Positions 1-7,553 of a stretch of 9,690 bases of DNA are shown here, piece by piece. Numbering within the stretch: position 1 is the first letter of the stretch; every line of letters begins with the position of its first letter. The translations under genes and the position numbers were made by a program. The notes below the pieces were generated by a model. The model did not search any database and had not been told where the DNA came from. It saw only the letters and a program-made list of their open reading frames with translations. The stretch is from Planctomycetota bacterium (GTDB lineage: Bacteria > Planctomycetota > Phycisphaerae > WQYP01), in the NCBI GenBank assembly GCA_023489375.1, contig JAMDCX010000051.1:10482-20171 (forward strand), given 5' to 3'.

Positions 1-362
1 ATCAGCAACTAGCCTTGGCGGTTATGATTGATGCGGATAATAACAGCGTCGCACAACGGCAGGCATGGCTTGAACAGGCATGCGACACCGCGCAGATTTC
101 TGGGCGCCAAGGCGATGAAGCGGTTTTATATATTGTGCCGCAGCGAAACATTGAAACATGGTTCGCATACCTGCGCGGTGATCAGATCAATGAGCATGAT
201 TGCTATCCGAGGTATAAATTCGAGAGCGATTGCCGAAAAGATGCCGGAAAGCTGTACCAGATTTGTCGTGCCGGAAATCTTCCGCCGCATTTTCCGGAAT
301 CTCTGAGGATTGCCTGCGTTGAATACCAGCGGCTGCAAAATGTAATCCGCCGCCTGCCGTGA
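1..362 (+). CDS. TOPRIM/DUF4276-like protein, 3' part only (cut by left edge)
   Basis: Function is not established. The frame is open to the first base of the window (reading QQLALAVMIDADNN from position 3), so the TTG at 15 is probably internal and the true start lies upstream. About 120 residues are visible. Two motifs stand out. MIDADNN has the hydrophobic-strand plus DxD pattern of TOPRIM-type nuclease folds, and RNIETWFAYLRGD resembles the R-x-I-E-x-W motif of DUF4276/OLD-type proteins. Such proteins are often encoded beside an AAA or SMC-like ATPase and appear in defence loci. The partner, if any, would be left of the window. The gene converges on the minus-strand gene, with only 18 bases between the two stop codons. 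The family assignment is by motif memory, not a search, and a plain hypothetical protein remains possible. Confidence 0.6.
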   Translation, partial: QQLALAVMIDADNNSVAQRQAWLEQACDTAQISGRQGDEAVLYIVPQRNIETWFAYLRGDQINEHDCYPRYKFESDCRKDAGKLYQICRAGNLPPHFPESLRIACVEYQRLQNVIRRLP

Positions 363-380
363 TTTAAACCGCAGGGGCCT

Positions 381-1679
381 TCATTGCCGCCAGAGCGGGT
401 CGTCGGCGTAAACTTGCAGGATGGATCGGCCGGCCAGATCGCTGATCATCGGCCAGGTCAGACCGCGGGTGTTCAGTGTTTCCATTATTCCCACCCCCAG
501 ATAGCGTTTAGTACCACGGGAACGCAAGTGCACCGAGCAACTGTTGCGTATCACGTAAGCGCCGGATTCCATGATATTCTGATGCTGGATCAGCAGTTCG
601 ACGTTATTCCCGCGTGAATCGCTGCCATGCAGAATCATCTGCGCCGGATAGGCTCTCCGCAGTTTGCCGGCCCGCGCATAGACGATTTCGCGCTGCGGAT
701 GCTGCACAATTACCGGTTCAGAGCCGGGATCAAAGATCACCATGGAATCGGTATCGCAGGGATGCGGCGTGTTGGTATGATTCCAGGTAATGGCCCAATC
801 CAAACTTACCGCATGACCACGCGTAACAGTATTGATTTCCCGGCCAATACCCGAACCACCAAAATACACATCATGATAACCTGATCCATCCAGCGGCATA
901 TTCAATAAAGTGGTGTCGTCGTCCATGTTAATCTGTTGGATACGACCTGTTACCCTGGCGGATGGGACCACTAAAGACCAAAGATGCTGGGCGCCATCGG
1001 AGGAATCCGGCCGCAAAGGCAATAGCTGCTGCAGACCGAAAAGTCGTGGTTGAAAAGTCAAATCAACATGAATGGATTGATTGGTTCGATAACGTGATCC
1101 GAGCAGGGAGTTTTCCATCGGATAGCCACGCAAGGTCAATCCCAGCGTTCCATCCTGTCGCAGGGTTACGCGATTAGGCCCGACCACACATTCCGGAGTT
1201 CCCTGTTCGCCATGAAAGGCACCGGGCGGAAAAACATTTATGGATCGTAAAACACACTGACCACCCTGAAAGACTGAAATCGCAGCCGCGGGATAAAATG
1301 ATGGCAGTACCTGTTCCCGTACGGAACTTATTTTCACCCGTGTGGATCGCCGACAGTACCGGTTAAATTCCTGAACATAACGGGGATGGAAGCAAAAACC
1401 ATCGTACAAATTTATGGCCGCACCATTCCCCGCCGAGTCCAAAACGCTGAAGTACCTGCATTCATAAGCCCCCGGCGTTTTCTGTTGCCGCCAGCCGGCC
1501 TGCTGCCATTCTCCGACGCTTTGGCCGGGACTGAAGCCCGCAATACCAGCCCTCGACCCACTGGCGGTATCCATGGCGTCCGCGGTAACGCCGGTTAAGC
1601 TGCTGTCTACAAGTGCCAAAGGTTGTCTAATCATGGTCATAATGCCAATAAACACGCCCGCCAAAAACACTTCGACCAA
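381..1679 (-). CDS. CrtC/AttH-like lipocalin-fold protein (carotenoid 1,2-hydratase-like)
   Basis: About 432 residues. Two motif blocks resemble the CrtC (hydroxyneurosporene synthase)/AttH family. Near the N-terminus are YECRYF (72-77) and DGFCFHPRY (93-101), corresponding to YEWWYF and the FxGxPFsPxY strand. At 265-274 is GSGYHDVYFG, corresponding to the hallmark GxGYHDHNWG turn. The C-terminal ~160 residues look like the second beta-barrel half. CrtC adds water to the 1,2 double bond of acyclic carotenoids, but no carotenoid genes are nearby and the hallmark HNW is replaced, so catalysis is doubtful. The start is uncertain: the longest frame begins at TTG 1679, while ATG codons at 1640 and 1634 would remove a hydrophobic stretch (FLAGVFIGIMTM) that could be a membrane anchor or cryptic signal. 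No strong ribosome binding site precedes any of them. The gene is divergent from the next one across ~235 bases. Confidence 0.7.
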   Translation of the reverse strand: MVEVFLAGVFIGIMTMIRQPLALVDSSLTGVTADAMDTASGSRAGIAGFSPGQSVGEWQQAGWRQQKTPGAYECRYFSVLDSAGNGAAINLYDGFCFHPRYVQEFNRYCRRSTRVKISSVREQVLPSFYPAAAISVFQGGQCVLRSINVFPPGAFHGEQGTPECVVGPNRVTLRQDGTLGLTLRGYPMENSLLGSRYRTNQSIHVDLTFQPRLFGLQQLLPLRPDSSDGAQHLWSLVVPSARVTGRIQQINMDDDTTLLNMPLDGSGYHDVYFGGSGIGREINTVTRGHAVSLDWAITWNHTNTPHPCDTDSMVIFDPGSEPVIVQHPQREIVYARAGKLRRAYPAQMILHGSDSRGNNVELLIQHQNIMESGAYVIRNSCSVHLRSRGTKRYLGVGIMETLNTRGLTWPMISDLAGRSILQVYADDPLWRQ

Positions 1680-1916
1680 CCCAATGTTGTTCGATCAACG
1701 GTCGAGTTAACAATCTAAGAGCCGACACGCTCTATGATACGTTTATCGGTTCAAAGCCTTCCGATAGTTCAGCGAATCCCGCATAAATTTCGACGATCCG
1801 GACCTCCGAGTCGCGACGAAGGCGGTTTCCCCCGGTAAGTCACCGTCAAAAATCATTGCCATTCCTTCTTACATCCGCTAATATCCAGTGAGTTAAAGGA
1901 AGCGCTGGAGTTTTTG
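1680..1916. other. Divergent intergenic region
   Basis: This stretch separates the minus-strand CrtC-like gene from the plus-strand 482-residue gene. A clear plus-strand promoter lies at its right end. For the minus strand I see only a possible -10 (TATCAT around 1735-1740) without a good -35, so leftward control is not resolved. There is no small gene or terminator that I can support. Confidence 0.5.
1856..1884 (+). promoter_or_regulatory. Sigma70-type promoter for the conserved unknown gene
   Basis: TTGCCA (1856-1861) and TAATAT (1879-1884) are separated by exactly 17 bases. Each box is close to consensus. Transcription would start near 1891, giving a leader of about 25 bases that contains the GGAG ribosome binding site at 1907-1910. 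Confidence 0.65.
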
Positions 1917-3365
1917 ATGGGCAGGAACACAGGATCGCAAAGCGGCGACCGGGAACACCTTGATACGCAACGCAAAGCGCTGGAGATCAACATTGATTCA
2001 AAGCGTTATGGCACTTTTGCGGAAATCGGTGCCGGGCAGGAAGTTGTGCGCTGGTTTTTCCGGGCCGGAGGCGCGGCTGGCACCATTGCCAAAAGTATCA
2101 GTGCTTATGACATGTCCGTCAGCGACGCCATCTACGGAAAATGTGACCGCTATGTCAGTCGGGCGCGGCTGGAGAGCATGTTGAAGTATGAACAGCAGCT
2201 CAACATAGATCGCCTGGGAGAATCACGCGGTGAAACCACCGCTTTTTTTACCTTTGCCAATACGGTCGCGGCTCAGAGTTACAAGGGTAATTTAGAATGC
2301 CACGGCTGGATGGGCGTAAAATTTCAAGCGTATCCGCGGGATCAGGACAGTCAGATACTGTTGCATGTGCGCATGCTGGATCGGGAAAACGCCCAGCAGC
2401 AGGAAGCGTTGGGAATCGTAGGCGTAAATCTACTGTACGGCGCTTTCTTCCATCACTATGAACCCGAAGTGCTTCTGCAATCCCTGTTGGATGGCATATC
2501 CCAAGAACGTATTGAAATTGACATGATTGAATTCACCGGCATTGAATTCCGACATGTTGATAACCGTATCATGTCCCTGCGGCTGGTGGAACTGGGCTTA
2601 AGCGCTGCCGCCATGTTCAGCCCCTCCGGCGAAGTACTGCAACCCTCTGAGGTACTCCACAAAAAGCCGGTCATCGTGGAGCGCGGCAGTTTTCGTCCGG
2701 TAACCCATGCCAATCTGGATATGATCCGCTGCGCCCGGGAGCGTTTTCTCACCGAACCGGATACACCCGGTGAGGTACCGTTGCAACTCTTTGAGTTGAC
2801 GATGCGTAATCTCCGCGCGCAAGGGGCCATTGATCTCAAGGACTTTCTGGCCCGGGCCGATGTGCTTAGTGCGTGCGGTATGACAGTTTTAATTTCCGAT
2901 TATTTTGAGTTTTACCGCCTGGCCGGATATTTATCACAATTTACAAAAAAACGTATTGGCATCGTCATGGGCCTGCCCACTCTGATCGATTTGTTTGATG
3001 TCACCTATTACGCCAATCTCGAAGGCGGTATACTTGAGGCGTTCGGCAGGTTATTTAAAAATGATCACAAACTCTACATTTATCCGCTGAGAAATGCTGA
3101 TGGTTCACTGACCACCACGGAAACGGTGAATTTCACATCCGAATTGAAAAAACTCTTCGGCTACCTGGTGGAATGCGGATGGATTGAGCAGCTTGCCAAC
3201 TATAAGTCCGAGTATTTGAGCTACTTTTCGCGTGATGCCCTGAAAAAGATTCAAACCGGTGATGCCTCCTGGGAAGCCATGGTACCGTCGAACGTCGCGG
3301 AGATTATCAGAAAACGAAATCTTTTTGGCCACCGCCCCCAGAGTGCGGCGACGCCCCCACGTTAA
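1917..3365 (+). CDS. Conserved protein of unknown function (~480 residues)
   Basis: I recognise the family pattern but not a function. The hallmark stretches are FAEIGAGQEVVRWFFRAGGA and TIAKSISAYDMSVSDAIYG near residues 35-72, then HVRMLDRENAQQQEALGIVG in the middle, and KKPVIVERGSFRPVTHANLD before the last third. Relatives are, as I recall, labelled 'nicotinate-nucleotide adenylyltransferase' or 'TonB-dependent receptor' in databases. Neither label is supported here: there is no HxGH nucleotidyltransferase signature, no signal peptide and no TonB-receptor plug or barrel. The protein looks soluble and cytoplasmic. The ATG at 1917 is preferred over the TTG at 1914 because GGAG (1907-1910) sits 6 bases upstream of it. 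The gene reads intact, has its own promoter, and lies 54 bases before the serine acetyltransferase gene. Confidence 0.85.
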   Translation: MGRNTGSQSGDREHLDTQRKALEINIDSKRYGTFAEIGAGQEVVRWFFRAGGAAGTIAKSISAYDMSVSDAIYGKCDRYVSRARLESMLKYEQQLNIDRLGESRGETTAFFTFANTVAAQSYKGNLECHGWMGVKFQAYPRDQDSQILLHVRMLDRENAQQQEALGIVGVNLLYGAFFHHYEPEVLLQSLLDGISQERIEIDMIEFTGIEFRHVDNRIMSLRLVELGLSAAAMFSPSGEVLQPSEVLHKKPVIVERGSFRPVTHANLDMIRCARERFLTEPDTPGEVPLQLFELTMRNLRAQGAIDLKDFLARADVLSACGMTVLISDYFEFYRLAGYLSQFTKKRIGIVMGLPTLIDLFDVTYYANLEGGILEAFGRLFKNDHKLYIYPLRNADGSLTTTETVNFTSELKKLFGYLVECGWIEQLANYKSEYLSYFSRDALKKIQTGDASWEAMVPSNVAEIIRKRNLFGHRPQSAATPPR

Positions 3366-3390
3366 CACGGGAAGCTCACGGCTATATAAT
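3362..3390 (+). promoter_or_regulatory. Sigma70-type promoter for serine acetyltransferase gene
   Basis: TTAACA (3362-3367, one mismatch to TTGACA) and a perfect TATAAT (3385-3390) are 17 bases apart. The -35 box overlaps the TAA stop (3363-3365) of the upstream gene. Transcription would begin near 3397, about 23 bases before the GTG start, so the acetyltransferase need not depend on read-through. Confidence 0.7.
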
Positions 3391-3419
3391 CATGTCGTTA
3401 ATCACTGGAGTAAGCTATT

Positions 3420-4331
3420 GTGGATGGCGTAATACGAACAGATCTTTCCAAACTCGCGGATGACATCATCGGCAGTTACAATCAATTTCCGGCAACACAA
3501 TATATTGGAGCCACCAATTTACCCAACCGGGACGTGATCATTGCGCTCACAGAATCTATTCGCGAAGTTCTTTTTCCGGGTTTTTTCGGGCGACAGAACC
3601 TGACCGTCACCGATCTGCCACTGCATGTTCACAGCATTTTAAGCTCCATCCGGGACACTTTATTTGACCAGGTGCGGCGTGCGATCCGCCATCAGCATCA
3701 GCGTGCAGCCAAAATAGAGTGCCCGGATTGTGATATTTCCGCAGCGGCCATTACAGATGAATTTTTAGGTGCAATTCCGAAATTGCGGCGTATTTTAGCC
3801 ACCGACGCGCAAGCGGCTTTTGACGGCGACCCCGCCGCGGGAAGTGTGGATGAAATTGTCTTCAGTTATCCCGGATATCTGGCGATCACGATTTACCGTA
3901 TCGCCCATGAATTGCATGTACTGTCGGTGCCTCTGATTCCACGCATTATGACGGAATACGCCCATGGCGTCACCGGCATTGATATTCATCCTGGAGCCAG
4001 TATCGGCGAATATTTCTTTATTGATCACGGTACGGGTGTGGTCATAGGAGAAACCTCCATCATCGGCACCAATGTCAAAATTTATCAGGGTGTTACTTTG
4101 GGCGCGTTGTCCACGCGCGGCGGACAATCCCTGCGCGGCCACAAACGGCATCCGACCATTGAGGATGATGTGATGATTTATCCCAATGCCAGTATCCTCG
4201 GAGGTGAAACCGTCATCGGACGTGGTGCGACTATTAACGGCAACGTGTTTGTCACGCAATCCGTGCCCCCGAACACACGGGTGAGTGTTAAACATCCGGA
4301 ATTACAATATCGTAACCGCCCGCCACGGTAA
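3420..4331 (+). CDS. cysE: Serine O-acetyltransferase (EpsC/long CysE type)
   Basis: This enzyme transfers acetyl from acetyl-CoA to L-serine, giving O-acetylserine, the precursor sulfhydrylated to cysteine. It acts in the cytoplasm. At 303 residues it matches the long EpsC-type family (about 300-315) rather than the ~270-residue enterobacterial CysE. The helical N-terminal half carries FPATQYIGATNLPNRD. The C-terminal left-handed beta-helix begins at GIDIHPGASIG and contains DHGTGVVIGET. By alignment with E. coli CysE, Asp188, Asp202/His203 and His244 (in KRHPTI) correspond to Asp143, Asp157/His158 and His193, so the active site appears complete. The C-terminus ends in HPELQYRNRPPR instead of the CysE tail that binds cysteine synthase. 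Start is GTG with GGAG at 3407-3410. No cysteine synthase gene is adjacent. Confidence 0.95.
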   Translation: MDGVIRTDLSKLADDIIGSYNQFPATQYIGATNLPNRDVIIALTESIREVLFPGFFGRQNLTVTDLPLHVHSILSSIRDTLFDQVRRAIRHQHQRAAKIECPDCDISAAAITDEFLGAIPKLRRILATDAQAAFDGDPAAGSVDEIVFSYPGYLAITIYRIAHELHVLSVPLIPRIMTEYAHGVTGIDIHPGASIGEYFFIDHGTGVVIGETSIIGTNVKIYQGVTLGALSTRGGQSLRGHKRHPTIEDDVMIYPNASILGGETVIGRGATINGNVFVTQSVPPNTRVSVKHPELQYRNRPPR

Positions 4332-4440
4332 GGTTGGTCGCTGAATATCGGTATACCAACCGTATTCGTACACTCAGGCACGGGGCCGATAAGAAAACGG
4401 TGTATGTATGTATGGGCCATCCGGACTATGAAATATGGCA

Positions 4441-4469
4441 TTGACGTAATGGATTCTGGCCGATATAAC
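4441..4469 (+). promoter_or_regulatory. Sigma70-type promoter for the exported TPR protein gene
   Basis: TTGACG (4441-4446) and TATAAC (4464-4469) have a 17-base spacer, with one mismatch in each box. The predicted start near 4476 would give an unusually long leader of about 120 bases. Confidence 0.6.
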
Positions 4470-4527
4470 CCAACATAACTTCGTCAAGGTCCGGGTATGC
4501 TGAAAGCCGAACTTGATGGCTGTCCAT

Positions 4528-4557
4528 TCCGGACTCGGCGCTGATGATGAGTCCGGA
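4528..4557 (+). repeat. Perfect 9-bp hairpin in the leader of the TPR gene
   Basis: TCCGGACTC (4528-4536) pairs perfectly with GAGTCCGGA (4549-4557) around a 12-base loop. No T-run follows, so it is not a standard terminator. It lies in the predicted 5' leader between the promoter and the start codon at 4600. It could be an operator for a dimeric regulator or an RNA structure affecting expression. The structure is seen; its role is unknown. Confidence 0.55.
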
Positions 4558-4599
4558 TACCATTGGTAGATGAAAATAAGCAGTTTATAAGGGTATACC

Positions 4600-7008
4600 A
4601 TGATGATGTTTCAAGTGCGGAGAAGAGTCCTGACGCTCCTGCTGGCCACTTGCGCTGTGGTCACTACAGGCGGCATGGTACGGGCACAAGGAAGAGGATC
4701 GGCACAGCACCTTCTGGCGGCACAACTTATTGATGACGCCCGTACTGCAAGCCGCAATCTTAATGTACCGGCCCATCTTGCGGCTCAACAGGCGCTAACT
4801 CTGTTGGAAGAAGCTCGGCAGGTTGATGCCCAAAGCGCTACCGTGCTGCGACTGTTGGCGGAAGCTGCCCATGCCAACGGCAATCAGAAACTGCGGGCAG
4901 AGGTTCTTCAGGAGCTGGTTAATCTGCGGCCCAATGATCTGATGGCCCAGGTGCGGTTGTTTGACGCCATCGCCGCACAAAGACAAACGGTGGCCGGACG
5001 AATTCGCGTTTATCACACCGTCTTGGCGCAGAAATCTTTTAATGATCAGGTACGCAGTGCCATGGCCCAGCGTCTCGGTGACTTGCTGGCGGCACAGGGA
5101 CGGCAAACTGCGGCGGCGAATATGTACATTCGCGCCATTAAACTTAACGGCGCCAATTTAGCTGCGTGGCAGGCGTTGGCCCATACCCTGGCGGTGGAAA
5201 ATGCTCCGGTTTCACAACGCCTTTATGCCTTGCTGCACGCGTTACGGGCGGACCCCTACCAGCCCGACGCTCTGGCCGCGCTATCGGATATTCTGGCTAA
5301 GGCCCATGATTACAAACTGGCCGCTACCTGGGCCAATGCCGCCATCCGACAATATCAACAGGGCCATCTGCCTATATCGCCGACCTTGGCGGGGAATCTG
5401 GCGGCGTATTGGGCGATTGCCGGAGAAAATGACCAGTACCAGGCTTATATGGGTGAATTATTAGCGTTAAAGCATCCATCCACTCCGGTACTGATGATTG
5501 CACTGACACATCGCACCCGGGGACAGTTTGTTTCCGGTCCGACCGCCCGCGCATTGCTGGCACGCCTATACAAACGCCTGGCTGCAGCTCTTAAAGCCAA
5601 CAGTGGAAATACAGCGCTGGAGGCCGACTCTTTATGGCTGGACCTATTTTATAATTCAGCGCTTCCTAAGGATATTGCCCATAGCGTGGCTTTGCTGAAA
5701 AAGAAACTACCTGCCGGTTCCCCGGAATATTATCGCTTACGCGGCTGGCAATTGCTGCGGCAGGGTTATAACGCCGCCGCTTTGACACATTTGCATAAGG
5801 CCGGAAAAGATCCTTATGCACTGCTGGGTGTTGCCCGTATTATGGCGGCTGATCACCAGCGATTGCAATCGGATAAAATTCTTCAGCAACTTTGGAATTC
5901 ACCCCTGCCGCCGGTGCTGGCTCTGGATGTAACGCAGGCCGCCGCCAATCTAGGCCTGACGCTCACGGAGTCCAAAGCCAACCAGACCATTAGCGCTGTT
6001 GTTGCCGGATATCCTAAATTGCTGCTTGATGCGGTGGATCATCCGGGAAAAATTGTGCTGGTTACCACCGACTGGTCGAACCGGTTTATTACCGCGGGCG
6101 ATCCGATGTATATCCGTGTACATTATTACAATACTTCTCCGTATACACTGGCCGTCGGCCCCAATACCGCCCTTTCCACAGGCATTGCCCTGGCCGGAAG
6201 CATTCAAGGGGTGAATAATTCCATGCTGGGTGTTTACGCCGTGGATAATAACTCACCCGTTTTGCGGCTGGAACCGCAAGGTGGCATTACGGTTCGCTAT
6301 CGGGTGGATCAGGGAGCCTTGCGAAAACTGATTCTGACGGATCCAATTTCTATTCTCGGCGGTCAAGTGGAAATTATTACCAACCCACTGGCGATACAGG
6401 ATGCCATTGTTCCCGGTCTGGGTGGCCTGGAAATCAATGCCGGTTATTTTAATGTCGATGGTTTTTGCGCCGGAGATCCCAACACACTGTCCAATCTGGC
6501 CGGGCAACTTATAACGCTGCCGGTACGACGACAAATTCTGGCCGCGGGAGTGCTGGCACGAAGCCTGCCCCGGCTTCCCGGCATTGAAAGTGCCTCCGCA
6601 CCCGGAGCCACACCCGCTGATGAGACCAAAGCCCTGACGGAACTCAAAAAGACCATTATCAATGCCTTGATCACGGTGATGGATACGCCCGATGATTATT
6701 ATGCGCAGGCTTGGCTGGCACGCTGGGCACCATTGAGTCAGTTACCATCGAAACTTTCCAAAGCACTGCTGGCCGGCACCAATTCCCAGTATGCCATTGT
6801 GCGCATGGAAACCTATTGGCGAATGCTGGCGGTGGCGGAAAAAAACAATACAGCTAAAGCACTGGCGGCCGTGGCTAAACAATTAACCACCTTAGCACAT
6901 ACAGACAAAAATAAACTCGCTTCCACCTGGGCGGCGGAACTGGCCGCGCAGGCCGCACTGGGGCCAATGAAAAAAACCGTAACAACGACGGCTCCCGCGA
7001 CCAGATAA
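4600..7008 (+). CDS. Exported TPR-like/helical-repeat protein of unknown function
   Basis: 802 residues. The first ~30 form a classic signal peptide: basic MMMFQVRRR, a hydrophobic core LTLLLATCAVV, and a likely cut after VRA before QG. The protein should therefore reach the periplasm or cell envelope. Residues ~35-470 are Ala/Leu-rich paired helices of tetratricopeptide style (for example AWQALAHTLA, ALAALSDILAKAHDYKLA). Residues ~475-650 are more beta-rich, with IVLVTTDWSNRFITAGDP and YIRVHYYNTS. Residues ~660-790 return to helices, with a Thr/Ala-rich tail. TPR proteins usually act as scaffolds in complexes; no partner is indicated here. AAGGG (4589-4593) lies 6 bases before the first of three ATG codons. 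The gene reads intact and has its own promoter. Confidence 0.85.
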   Translation: MMMFQVRRRVLTLLLATCAVVTTGGMVRAQGRGSAQHLLAAQLIDDARTASRNLNVPAHLAAQQALTLLEEARQVDAQSATVLRLLAEAAHANGNQKLRAEVLQELVNLRPNDLMAQVRLFDAIAAQRQTVAGRIRVYHTVLAQKSFNDQVRSAMAQRLGDLLAAQGRQTAAANMYIRAIKLNGANLAAWQALAHTLAVENAPVSQRLYALLHALRADPYQPDALAALSDILAKAHDYKLAATWANAAIRQYQQGHLPISPTLAGNLAAYWAIAGENDQYQAYMGELLALKHPSTPVLMIALTHRTRGQFVSGPTARALLARLYKRLAAALKANSGNTALEADSLWLDLFYNSALPKDIAHSVALLKKKLPAGSPEYYRLRGWQLLRQGYNAAALTHLHKAGKDPYALLGVARIMAADHQRLQSDKILQQLWNSPLPPVLALDVTQAAANLGLTLTESKANQTISAVVAGYPKLLLDAVDHPGKIVLVTTDWSNRFITAGDPMYIRVHYYNTSPYTLAVGPNTALSTGIALAGSIQGVNNSMLGVYAVDNNSPVLRLEPQGGITVRYRVDQGALRKLILTDPISILGGQVEIITNPLAIQDAIVPGLGGLEINAGYFNVDGFCAGDPNTLSNLAGQLITLPVRRQILAAGVLARSLPRLPGIESASAPGATPADETKALTELKKTIINALITVMDTPDDYYAQAWLARWAPLSQLPSKLSKALLAGTNSQYAIVRMETYWRMLAVAEKNNTAKALAAVAKQLTTLAHTDKNKLASTWAAELAAQAALGPMKKTVTTTAPATR

Positions 7009-7023
7009 ATCCGGCGGGAGCCG
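6989..7023 (+). terminator. 10-bp GC-rich stem-loop overlapping the TPR gene stop
   Basis: CGGCTCCCGC (6989-6998) pairs perfectly with GCGGGAGCCG (7014-7023) around a 15-base loop that contains the TAA stop (7006-7008). The stem is strong, but no T-run follows, so it may be a T-less terminator or an mRNA 3'-end stabiliser. The left arm is coding sequence. Confidence 0.5.
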
Positions 7024-7448
7024 GTTCGCATTACCGCCGGACGCGACCTGCTGAGTGCAAACGCTGTAAAGTCGGTGCATGATTAACTTCGAGCTTCAGT
7101 CTGCCGATATCGGATATCAACCGGGTGGTTGTGTGAATTCTGTGCCGTATATTTTGGCATAACTCTAATTATTCCCACAAAGCTCACCGAGCAGACTGGT
7201 AAGGCTAATATCCTCATGCGAAGGTTTACCGAAGCTCAAATTGCAACAATTTGCACAAATATCTCTTTAACTGATGTATTTTTGAACAGATGGCATTCAT
7301 CTATCCAGACGTTTTGTCGGGTACACCCCATGGCCAATTGCAAAATGCGACGAACTTGGCTGGACCTGCAAAAGCGGATATGATGCTGACACAATCGCCA
7401 ATGAAATCAACGGGAATCGTTTACTTTACGGCTGAAAACACACCGGAT
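7024..7448. other. Gene-poor stretch between TPR gene and tRNA remnant
   Basis: I find no convincing gene here. Short open frames have no recognisable content. A 10-bp palindrome CCGATATCGG (7104-7113) overlaps a GATATC-G-GATATC direct repeat (7106-7118). This stretch probably marks the transition from the stable chromosomal block to the accessory region. Confidence 0.45.
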
Positions 7449-7496
7449 GCCGCCGTAGCTCAGTCGGTAGAGCGATGCTTTCGTAAAGCGTATGAC
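7449..7496 (+). pseudogene. Truncated tRNA-Thr(CGU), 5' half only
   Basis: The order is exactly that of a tRNA: acceptor strand GCCGCCG (7449-7455), TA, D-stem GCTC (7458-7461), D-loop AGTCGGTA, D-stem GAGC (7470-7473), G, anticodon stem ATGCT (7475-7479), loop TTCGTAA (7480-7486), anticodon stem AGCGT (7487-7491, one G-T pair), then ATGAC as a variable loop. The anticodon CGT reads ACG, threonine. After that the T-arm and 3' acceptor strand are missing; the sequence turns AT-rich. No matching 3' half is visible elsewhere in the window. A tRNA gene cut at this point is typical of an integrative-element boundary or a rearranged insertion site. It cannot make a functional tRNA. Confidence 0.85.
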
Positions 7497-7553
7497 AAAA
7501 TATATAAACCATATGAATACAATGACTTACGAACAAACATGGATGCCAGTGTG

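Larger units (their letters stand above)
4332..4599. other. Intergenic region with promoter and hairpins
   Basis: Directly after the acetyltransferase stop, GGTTGG (4332-4337) can pair with CCAACC (4356-4361). There is no T-run after it, so it is a weak terminator candidate at most. The rest holds the promoter and the leader hairpin of the next gene, listed separately. Confidence 0.4.

Noticed and set aside
1917..3365. Labels 'nicotinate-nucleotide adenylyltransferase' or 'TonB-dependent receptor' for the 482-residue protein
   Set aside because: No HxGH or related nucleotidyltransferase motif, no signal peptide and no beta-barrel pattern are visible.
3795..4295. 166-codon minus-strand frame
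   Set aside because: It is a shadow of the serine acetyltransferase gene, whose catalytic motifs are unmistakable in the plus strand.
4541..4585. CTGATGA followed by GATGAAA, hammerhead-ribozyme-like core words
   Set aside because: The intervening sequence does not form a proper stem II, and stems I and III are absent; likely coincidence within the leader hairpin.
7129..7383. 84-codon frame with MRRFTEAQIATI, reminiscent of an IS3-type OrfA start
   Set aside because: The resemblance covers about a dozen residues; nothing after it matches a transposase and no terminal inverted repeats are seen.
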